In this document: positions 49,281-56,820 of the stretch, piece by piece
Position numbering within the stretch: the stretch's first letter is position 1
Layout of the letters: every line of letters starts with the position of its first letter
NCBI GenBank assembly: GCA_021234155.1
Contig: JAJEKV010000045.1
Coordinates: 8,355,105-8,419,104, forward strand
Direction: 5' to 3'
Source: Isoetes taiwanensis
Lineage: Eukaryota; Streptophyta; Lycopodiopsida; Isoetales; Isoetaceae
Length of the DNA stretch: 64,000 nt
Position numbers and translations under genes: made by a program
Notes under the pieces: generated by a model
The model's input: only the letters and a program-made list of their open reading frames with translations
Database searches by the model: none
What the model was told of the DNA's origin: nothing

Positions 49281-50381
49281 CGGTGCCTTTTTTGGCTCCC
49301 AATTTCGGTGCCACTAGAATTTTTCCAAATTATTTGGCGATTATTTTTTTGTGAAATTCGCTTAAGCGGAATATCAAAAAGGGGAAGGTGAAATTCGCTT
49401 GCCCGAATTTGAGAAATCGACAGCCGGAAAATTGCCATCGTGTTATGTCGATTACTGCGTCACTGATTTTTAAAAAAAAATGAAATTCGCTTTTTTAATT
49501 TCGAACGTCGAGATTCGGTCGGCGCCTTCAAATACAGACGTAAGCGATTTCCGGCAAAAAAAATTTTGAAATTAAACTTTGCGATTGTTGATCAATCGCT
49601 TAAGCGATCGCTTAAGCAAATTTCAATTTTTTTTTTTTTGAAAAAAAATTGAAATTAGCTTAAGCGTATTTCAGGGATATCTTCTCAAAAAATCTTCCCA
49701 AAAAAAAAAAAAAAGAGAGCGTATTTTAGGGAGTTTGACTAATTTTTTTTTTTGACCAGGTTGTCAAATTCGCTTAAGCGAATTCCAGTTCTCTATAAAA
49801 GAACGCCTACGGGTCTTTCAAATGCGTCAAAGCAGCGCCTGAGTGATCGGCCTGGTAAGTTTCTTAGTTTTGCGTTGCATAGTGCAGCTTGTTTGATAGG
49901 GTCTGTTAGAATGTCGGATTCAGATTATGAGGATGAGGGCTCTATGAGCGAGCTTTCAGATGATGGCAGTAGCGACTATTGGCAGGATTCATCTGACCAA
50001 TCAGAAGCCGATAGCTCTACATCGTCCGTTGCCACAACTGCTAGTCGTGCCCCCAGTGGTTGTAATGTCGTGCAGGAGGTGGTTCAGATGTATCCCCATC
50101 CGTGCGCCTGGCTTAGGCAGGAACGGGCCCGAGGAGTTCGTGTCCATGGCTATGTCTTCTTGAAAGAGACATATGATCTTTCAAGGACCGTGCGCTTCGG
50201 GCCGTGCGCCTCGGGCCGCGCGCAGGTGGAAATGAAGGCCGAAATTCGCTTAAGCAAATTTCAGGGCTTTTCCTCGGCAGAAGTTTTTCAGCCGAAATTC
50301 GCTTTAAGTTAATTTTGGCCCCAAATCAAGATAAGCGATTTTTCGCCGAAGACCCCCCGAATTGAGCCAAAAAGACCCCCA
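49281..50381. mobile_element. Mutator-like element with captured sequence (Pack-MULE)
   Basis: The left end cggtgccttttttggctccc and the right end (reverse complement gggggtctttttggctc) match the ends of the element at 4554-5329. It is flanked by a 10-bp direct repeat, acattgaggg (49271-49280) and agattgaggg (50382-50391), one mismatch. Subterminal regions carry ttcgcttaagcg-type palindromes (49357, 49600-49620, 49770, 50243) and the shared phrase aaaggggaaggtgaaa. Between about 49790 and 50235 the composition changes to a balanced, codon-like sequence holding an ORF. No transposase is present. Absence of transposase plus an internal gene-like segment is the Pack-MULE pattern. Confidence 0.8.
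49911..50312 (+). CDS. captured reading frame inside the Pack-MULE (acidic, Ser-rich)
   Basis: The open frame runs from 49752, but the likely native start is the methionine at 49911 (MSDSDYEDEGSMSELSDDGS). That leaves 133 codons. The first 55 residues are strongly acidic and Ser-rich; the middle contains EVVQMYPHPCAWLRQERARG and HGYVFLKETYDLS. The last 25 codons translate the element's own terminal repeat, so the captured protein is truncated and fused to transposon sequence. No family recognised; an acidic Ser-rich N-terminus is common in nuclear proteins but is not diagnostic. Confidence 0.45.
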   Translation: MSDSDYEDEGSMSELSDDGSSDYWQDSSDQSEADSSTSSVATTASRAPSGCNVVQEVVQMYPHPCAWLRQERARGVRVHGYVFLKETYDLSRTVRFGPCASGRAQVEMKAEIRLSKFQGFSSAEVFQPKFALS

Positions 50382-50589
50382 AGATTGAGGGTTTTTGGGA
50401 ATGCATGATTTAAATACACCCAAAAAGAGATTAGAGCATGTGGGAACTTGTTTTCATTGGATTTATGGTTTTTTTTTTCAAGCTCTCTAGACAATGGAAG
50501 AGATATCCTACGTTTGAATTGGTTTCACTCGATTTTGAATTGAAGACCTTCAATATATGGGATTATTTTGATAGCCATCTACTCTCACA

Positions 50590-52544
50590 GCCCATATACA
50601 AAGCAGGGGACCCCCACAGCCCAGCCAACTATCGTATTACATTATGGTCGGGCTTCCTGCTTTGCCAAGTTGCTTGCCGGGATTCTTGAGCGGCGATTGA
50701 CACTTTGGGCGAGGGATGGAGAAGTGCTGGCTCTCGCAGGCAAGCTTCCCCCGCATTCTACTATTGACCATATCTTCACTCTGCGAACACTCATAGAGGA
50801 TAGCCGGAATCGGCCTTGAGAATGCATCTTTGTTTTTGTGGATTTCGCAAAGGCTTTTGACACAAATTGCCTCGGGATAAGTTGTGGGATAGATTGAGAC
50901 AGCTAGGGACCCCCGGGCGACTTGCGAGAATGCTATATACTGCACTATACGAGGCTTGCTCCGGCCGCCTCTCACACCGTCGGGGAGCCCGTTGTTAGTA
51001 GCATTGGGGTGCCCGGGGGGCTGCCCTCTATCCCCGACGCGCTCTTCGGCTTGTACATTGACCAGCTAGAAGAATGGCTAGCTGAGCACGGGGGGGGAGG
51101 CGCTCAGTTGATGCACCACATAATCCGGCAACTTATATATGCTGATGATGTTGACTTGCTCGCATATACCCCAGAGGACATGCAACGCCACCTGGATGCT
51201 TTGGACACTTTCTGCCAATTCACTGACATGAGAGTTAACTTGGCCAAGACAAGGGTGCTGCTGGTCCCATCATCCCGGCACCCACGCCTTCCCTCATTCA
51301 CTTACCAGGGGCAGTAGGTAGTGGAGGTGGCTCGATCTTATAAGTATTTGGGCATTGAGTTCTCTACTACCACACACCGGGATGCATCCATCGGTTTACG
51401 GGTCACCGCAGAGGTCGGAAAGCCCTCAGTATGCAATGCAAAACAACAACCACAAGGCGTAGTCAGATGCATGGGGTCACCAGGCACACTTGTTCAGGGC
51501 CTTGGTTGAACCGGGTCCTCCTCTATGGGGCAGAAGTGTGGGGGCCAGTGATATCCCTCACCACTTGGAACGATCTAGAGCAGGTACAGAAGGCCTTCTT
51601 GGCCCGGGCACTGGGAGTGAAATCCACGGTCCCATATCAGATCTTGCTCCAGAGATGCAAAGCCTTCCATTACGTAGGGCTGCTTACTGAACGTCACATT
51701 ATTTACTTCCGAAAGGTGGTGGCTATGGATGAAGCCCGGCTGCCCAACCTTGCTTTGGCAAAGTGGCGATGGGCCCGCAGCAACTCAAAGCCCGCTGGAA
51801 AGACAAGCAAGCCCGGTGGTTCTCGTTATGGAATGTGCAACACGATGTGGACCGCATGCATACACCGAAGGAACGCTACGCCTTTGAAGCAAGATTTGAT
51901 GCTTGCTTCATGGCCAAGCTTTGGGATGCGAGGCCCCATCACATGTCAAGGTGGCAAATTATCGACAAAGAGGTTAATCCCATGCTCACGAGGGGCCCAC
52001 ACCACTACCACCGCACCCATCTACCCATAAAAAGCGCAGGTGATTGCTTCCATTCGCACAGTGCACACCACCTCCGCATTGAGACAGGGGAGATGGATTC
52101 GGAGCCGCGTGGAGGACAGAGTCCGCCAATGCCGCCAACAGTGGCGCCATTGAGGATGAAAGTCACGCCCTCCGTGCCCGTCCGTGTGACGAGCATATCC
52201 GGCTCGGTATGCTTCGGCTAGTTGTGCCCCATCGTGCCTTGCATGAGCTAATGAGCACGGCCTCTCAGAGGCTTGTTGGGATCATACCTCCGTGGAGGTA
52301 ATGGATACGCGGACTCGCTTATGCCCCCGTCCGACATTAACCTCACCAGTACTTGTGATTATGTATATAATCAGGCAAGATGTCAAAGATCCTTATTGCT
52401 ACTAAGGTTTTTCCTCCAAACCCTTCTTGGGGGGTTTTTTTATCCCCGTAGTAATACGCCTGCTGCTCTCTCTTGTACTTGGGTCCCATAGGCCAGTTGG
52501 TCTCCGTGGACGATAAAATCATATTCTATTCTATTCTATTCTAT
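50590..52544 (+). pseudogene. LINE B, 5'-truncated non-LTR retrotransposon
   Basis: Encodes, across several frames, the reverse-transcriptase region of a LINE. Phrases in order are KAGDPHSPANYRITL (expected NYRPITL), FVDFAKAFDT (RT motif with the first catalytic Asp), LFGLYIDQLEEWL, LIYADDVDLLA (the YADD box), NLAKTRVLLVPSS, SYKYLGIEF, then the C-terminal part LLYGAEVWGP. Frameshifts and stops occur near 50819, 50870, 51000 and 51317. The 3' UTR ends with a hairpin (aacccttcttggggggtt) and an (ATTCT)n tail. A 7-bp direct repeat tctcaca flanks it (50583-50589 and 52545-52551). More GC-rich than its neighbours, hence the youngest or least decayed of the three LINE copies. Confidence 0.85.
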
Positions 52545-52546
52545 TC
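52521..52546 (+). repeat. (ATTCT)n microsatellite tail of LINE B
   Basis: Four to five perfect attct units at the 3' end of the LINE. The sister copies end in caattcaattc, so this LINE family uses a pentanucleotide tail instead of poly(A). Confidence 0.85.
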
Positions 52547-52613
52547 TCACAAAGAAAAGTAAAAAAAACATAATGCCATTGATATGCAATGTGAGAGCAA
52601 CTCTATTATGCCC

Positions 52614-53152
52614 TACAATTGATCTTGTGGAGATGGTGTTCAAAAAAGGAGACCTAAAATTGCTGAACTGTATGATCACCTATTGGTCTCACCTGATTTA
52701 CAAGACTTGGGGAAGACTCAAAAACAGAAGCACAAGGAAATAGAGAATCTTCTTTTGCAGGTGTCATTGTTTGGAAGTCTATTCTTAGTTAGTTTTGTAA
52801 ACTTGTGCAGCCACTTACATCATTCTAAGCCATATCACATGATGTTTCCAATGGTGCTACAATTGAAGGTAACTATATTTGGTTATACTAGTTGCTGCTG
52901 GCAACGACGATCTACTTGTAGGGAATTCTACTCTGAAATAAAGGCTTAGTCTCCGTGAACCTTATCTTACTATTCTTAATGTGCAACAAGCACACACTTT
53001 AAGGAAGATCCATGATCGTGAAACTATTTTTTGCTCAAGTCCAAGGACTATTGACGGAGGGACGCCCAGGGCTAACAAGTTAGCTGCAGAACTTGTAACT
53101 TTGAACCCGACTACTGAATATGTTCCTAGTTTAGAAGACACACTTATTCTAA
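52614..53152 (+). pseudogene. PEPC 3'-end duplicate (part of exon 9, intron 9, exon 10)
   Basis: Nearly identical to 43378-43917 of the intact PEPC gene, including the intron, so it arose by DNA duplication and not by retroposition. It starts abruptly at tacaattgatcttgtgg and ends at cttattctaa, before the last 12 codons. Lesions: a one-base deletion at ggagacctaaaattgc (intact: ggagaccccagaattgc), a CAA-to-TAA stop at actctgaaataaaggc, a second stop just after (cttagtctcc), and loss of the intron's AG acceptor (tactag for tgcag). It cannot encode a functional enzyme. Confidence 0.95.
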
Positions 53153-53156
53153 GCAT

Positions 53157-53305
53157 GCATGCATTGAATTATGTTGCCTAAAGTATGATTGAAGTATGAC
53201 ATGGCTTTTGGCATGCATTAAATTATGTTGCCTAAATTATGAGCAAAGTATTTGTGGCTTTTGGCATGCATTGAATTATGTTGCTTAAAGTGTGACGTGG
53301 CTTTT
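53157..53305 (+). repeat. about 54-bp tandem repeat, three copies
   Basis: Units begin ggcatgcatt(g/a)aattatg and end atggctttt or equivalent (starts near 53157, 53210 and 53263; the third is 43 bp). They lie directly between the PEPC relic and LINE C. Confidence 0.75.
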
Positions 53306-53361
53306 GGCATGCTGACATGGTGCCTCGAAGAAGCTATGGGCAAGATTGCGACAGTTAATCC

Positions 53362-53516
53362 TGTTGGAATGTTGGAGTATGTGTAATGGGCATACATGGA
53401 GAATGACTCAGTGGACGAGTGCCGAAAGCCCATCAAAGGGCCGGTAGCTCAGTGGTAGAGTGTCCTGGATTTGATCCCCAGCCTGTCCATCCAATCATAG
53501 AAAACTCATTTCTCAA
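53362..53516 (+). repeat. 5' LTR of the TRIM
   Basis: About 155 bp. Identical in layout to the 3' LTR but lacking 20 bases that, in the 3' LTR, form the anticodon arm of the tRNA-like sequence. Its own tRNA relic spans 53438-53489 and keeps box A (tagctcagtgg), but box B is degraded (gatttgatcc). Confidence 0.75.
53438..53489 (+). pseudogene. tRNA-Ala-like relic lacking the anticodon arm (5' LTR)
   Basis: 52 nt. Same acceptor (GGGCCGG/CCTGTCC) and D arm as the 3' LTR copy. The 20 bases equivalent to 53814-53833 are missing, removing base 26, the whole anticodon arm and two variable-loop bases. Confidence 0.7.
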
Positions 53517-53518
53517 TA

Positions 53519-53535
53519 TGTTATCAGAGCCATGG
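53519..53535 (+). promoter_or_regulatory. primer binding site of the TRIM
   Basis: TGTTATCAGAGCCATGG, complementary to the 3' end of plant initiator methionine tRNA (TGGTATCAGAGCC plus CCA pairing) with about two mismatches. It lies two or three bases after the 5' LTR. Confidence 0.7.
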
Positions 53536-53713
53536 TCCCAAGTAGAGGGTGCGTAACTACACTGGGATAGTCCCCAGTGGTGTTAGGGGCGAGAATGAGC
53601 AAAGCTTGGCCAGTGGAAAGCCCAACTCCCGCAGTGGTGGAGTTGCCCGAGGAGGGAAGCATATGTGGATTGTGGTGAAGGCTGGAATGGATTGGTGTGC
53701 CCTTAAGGGGGAA

Positions 53714-53888
53714 TGTTGGAATGTTGAAGTACGTGTAATGTGCACACATGGAGAATGACTATGTGGAGGAGTGCCAAAAGCTCATCAAAGGGCCGGTAGC
53801 TTAGTGGTAGAGTACTTGGCTTGCAAGCAAGAGGTCCTGGGTTCGATCCTCAGCCTGTCCACCCAATCATAGAAAACTCATTTCTCAA
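53714..53888 (+). repeat. 3' LTR of the TRIM
   Basis: About 175 bp, starting directly after the polypurine tract. Contains the complete tRNA-like sequence at 53790-53861. Confidence 0.75.
53790..53861 (+). tRNA. tRNA-Ala(UGC)-like sequence inside the 3' LTR
   Basis: Folds as a 72-nt cloverleaf. Acceptor GGGCCGG/CCTGTCC (one mismatch, one G-T), D stem GCTT/GAGT, anticodon stem CTTGG/GCAAG (one mismatch at the loop), loop CTTGCAA with anticodon TGC, T stem CTGGG/CTCAG with loop TTCGATC, discriminator A. Box A (tagcttagtgg) and box B (ggttcgatcc) match the Pol III consensus. No TTTT terminator follows closely. The mismatches and its position inside both LTRs argue for a tRNA-derived promoter module, not a working host tRNA gene. 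Confidence 0.65.
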
Positions 53889-55856
53889 TTAGTCCCTGTA
53901 AATCTGCAAAATGCAATATACATGATGATGTATGAGATATGCTCAGGTTGGCCGGAACTGTCGGGCCAACCATTCAACAACAGTATTGCGTTTACCAAAA
54001 ATGTCCTCCCTCTCCAATGCTATTTGGACTTTACATTGATCAGTTGGAAAGATATAATGCAATATACATGATGTATGAGATATGCTCAGGTCGGCGGAAC
54101 TGTCAGGCCAACCATTCAACAACAGTATTGTGTTTGCCAAAGATGTCCTCCCTCTCCAATGCTATTTGGACTTTACATTGATCAGTTGGAAAGCTAACTT
54201 ACTGACAATGGAGACGACGAAGCTCAACTTTTGCACTAGATCATCAAGCAACTCATATACACTGGTGATGTGGACCTTTCCACCCCAGAAAACATGCAAC
54301 CACTATCTGGATGTCCTGAACATATTTTGTCAGGCCACTAACATATGTGTCAATCTGGCCAAGACTAACGTGTTGCTCTTCTGATCCTCACGTCAGCCAA
54401 GCCCCCCTCATCACCCATCAATGGTAAAATGTGGAGGTGACACCCATCTACAAGTATTTGGAAGTGGAGTTTCCTTCTACCATGTATTGGAACACTTCCA
54501 TCCGGTTAGAAATGGCAGTGGGTTGGAAAGCACTATATGCAATGTAGAACAACAGTCACAACGCAGAGCTGTATGACTGGGCCCATCAATCGCACTTATT
54601 TAGGGTCTTGATGGGTCTGTTTTTCTATAAGGGGCCAATGTTCAGGATCTGATAGTGTCCATTGCCACCTCGAATGACTTGGAGCAAGTGCATAAAGCCT
54701 TCCAACAACGTGCATTGGGAGTGAAATCCACGGTCCCATATCAGATCTGCTACAAGAGACATATTTCTTGCCTCTTCTGAGAAGAATCCTTGATCGCCAC
54801 ATTGTCTACTTTCAAAAGGTGGTTAGTATGGACGGTGCTCATCTCCCAACCTAACTTACACCGTGTCAATTGGGCCGCAGTGACTCAAAGCTTATTGGAA
54901 GGAAAAGCGTGCTTAGTGGCTATCCAGAAAGAATGTGCGAGAGCACAGGTGCATACATGTTAAACAAAAGAGGATCAGCATAGCTTGAGGCAACACTTTA
55001 ATGCTCGCCTCTTCAGCAAGGTTTTGGGCCTTTGAACAGGTCAAGACAACACTGTACCAGCACAAATAAACTTTACACTGGAACAGGGCCCGCTGTGTTA
55101 CATGCATACCCATTTGCCCATGAAAAAGTGCAGACCATCTCCTCCATTCGCACAGGTGCTCACTGCCTCAGAATTGAGATATGCATATGGATTGGAAGGC
55201 ACGCCAAGACATGCTTTGTCAGTGCTATCAACTGGGAGCCATTGAGGATGTGTCTTCAAAGCTCCGACATATGATCACATCTGGGTATGTTATATTGAGT
55301 TGATTGTGCCTAACCATCCGTTGCATGTGATATTAAGCATGGCTTCTGCACGATAGCTGGAATCATATCTTCAAGGGGTGATGGATATGCGGGCTCAGCT
55401 ATGTCCTCGGATACTATCTTGACATGTACTGCAATATCTCATGATGAATATTTGTAGAGTTTGTCATTCTTATCACTACCACGATTTTTCTTCTAAAAAT
55501 CCTTCGGGACGGTGGTTTTTTAATCCAAATAGTAATGTCTGTTGCGCTCTTCTTTAGGTCCCATAGGTTAATTGATCTCTGCGGATAATAAAATCATCCA
55601 ATTCAATTCAATATTTGGATGATGAATATTGCCCGTCTAAAGTTTTGGCATGCATCAATTTTTTACCACATGGACACAAGACAATCTTGTCCATCAAATC
55701 CTGTTCTTTTGATTCATTTTTTTCTTTGGGTTTGGGCATTGTCCATTGTGATAGGGTATGGACGGACATTGTGCAATAGCTGCCTTTTTAGTTTTTATTT
55801 ATTTGGGTTTGGGCATAAGTGTGATTTCACCTTTAGATAAAGATATTATTATAGCA

Positions 55857-56165
55857 GCGATAATGTTAGGGGGCGGGCTATTTTTTGGGAGGTAATGAGC
55901 CATCCACATGTTCTAAGAAATAGCATGCCCCTAAACGTAAAAGAGTGGGGAGGCTATTTGGTTGGACCTATGTCCATTTGAGGAGCAATGCCACGTGCCC
56001 CAAGAATTAGCCTACCCCATAAACGTAAAAGAGTGAGGGAGGCTATTTGGTTGGACACATGCCCATTTGAGTTGTGACGTGCCAAGCAACCCTCTTAGAA
56101 GGGGAAGAGGCCATTTTTTAATAAAAGAAATTTATCGCGGTTGTAAAGAATTTAAAAGTTGCCAA
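55857..56165 (+). repeat. dispersed repeat R2, copy 2
   Basis: Same orientation and phrase order as 48492-48765. This copy has an extra internal duplication of about 98 bp (aaacgtaaaagagtg then ggaggctatttggttggac, twice, at 55936-56055). Confidence 0.7.
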
Positions 56166-56427
56166 AGTGTGCTTTAAGAAGAAATAAAGAATATATATAT
56201 ACAAGAAAATTAATACGTCCTACGGCGCATTGTTCTAGTTTTAGCATGTCCTTATATTCCCTTTAATTCTCCTGGACTCCCTTACATTCTAGAAATTTCT
56301 AGAGCATTTTAGAACTTTCTGGAACATTTTGAAACTTTCAAAACCATCTAGAATATTATAGTCTATTTTATCTTAATTAGAACATTACCCTTAAGTATAT
56401 TTGAAACATAAATTATTCATACAATTA

Positions 56428-56482
56428 ATGCTTGATCTAGTGGTTAGAGTGGGGGGTTGAGGGCCAGGGTTCGAATCCCCCC
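56428..56482 (+). ncRNA. tRNA-derived SINE head (or truncated tRNA relic)
   Basis: tgatctagtggttagag resembles a Pol III box A as found in plant SINEs, and gggttcgaatcccccc is a perfect box B, 20-odd bases closer than in a full tRNA. T-arm pairing is perfect (GGGGG-type stem). An A/T-rich stretch follows (aaaaaattttaaaa). No complete cloverleaf. A SINE 5' end is the likeliest reading. Confidence 0.4.
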
Positions 56483-56529
56483 AATAACATAAAAAATTTT
56501 AAAAGCCTTTCCTTAAGGAACGAGCATTC

Positions 56530-56820
56530 AATATGAGCCTTAGGATCTTAGACTCGATCAACGATCAAGATCTCACCATATAAAAGCAATATGAGCCGTA
56601 GGATCTATTACATATAATTCCCAAAGCCACGTGGACCGTAGGATGTGTCCCCAAGCCACGTGAGCCGTCGGATCTCGGACCGACGGTCAGGATCAGATCA
56701 ATCTGGACCGTAGGAGCATGGTGCATATTATATATGTAAACTCCCAGGCCATCTGGGCCGTAGGATACGTCCCAAACCCGCGTGAGCCGTCGGATCTCTA
56801 ATGGACGGTCGGATAAGCGC
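56530..56820 (+). repeat. cluster of rRNCCGTMGGATC-type motifs
   Basis: Eight to nine copies of a 12-13 bp phrase (gagccgtaggatc, ggaccgtaggatg, gagccgtcggatc, gggccgtaggata, ggacggtcggata) at irregular 25-60 bp spacing, several next to cacgtgagcc or ccacgtgg. Unlike a simple satellite, the spacers are not conserved. Confidence 0.65.

Larger units (their letters stand above)
53362..53890 (+). mobile_element. TRIM-type miniature LTR retroelement with tRNA-Ala-like LTRs
   Basis: Two direct repeats (53362-53516, 53714-53888) start TGTTGGAATGTTG and end ctcatttctcaa. Just after the first is TGTTATCAGAGCCATGG (53519-53535), a close match to the plant initiator-Met tRNA primer binding site. Just before the second is a polypurine tract aagggggaa (53705-53713). 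The internal part is only about 197 bp with no gag or pol. Flanks ttaatcc (53355-53361) and ttagtcc (53889-53895) look like a target duplication in LINE C, which is continuous if the element is removed. The right boundary is uncertain by about 3 bases. These are the criteria of a TRIM. Unusually, each LTR contains a tRNA-Ala-like sequence. Confidence 0.8.
53310..55615 (+). pseudogene. LINE C, heavily decayed, split by the TRIM
   Basis: Left of the TRIM, 53310-53361 (gtgcctcgaagaagctatgg ... gcgacagttaatcc) matches the LINE B phrase at 50868-50910. The match continues right of the TRIM (agtccctgtaaatctgcaaa and onward). Reverse-transcriptase remnants include TLHIDQLES, QLIYTGDVDLS (the YADD box mutated to YTGD) and VNLAKTNVLLF. 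53911-54056 is tandemly duplicated at 54057-54196. The 3' end has the family hairpin region (aatccttcgggacggtggtt), ggtcccatagg and a caattcaattca tail at 55600-55613. Many stops and indels. Confidence 0.8.
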
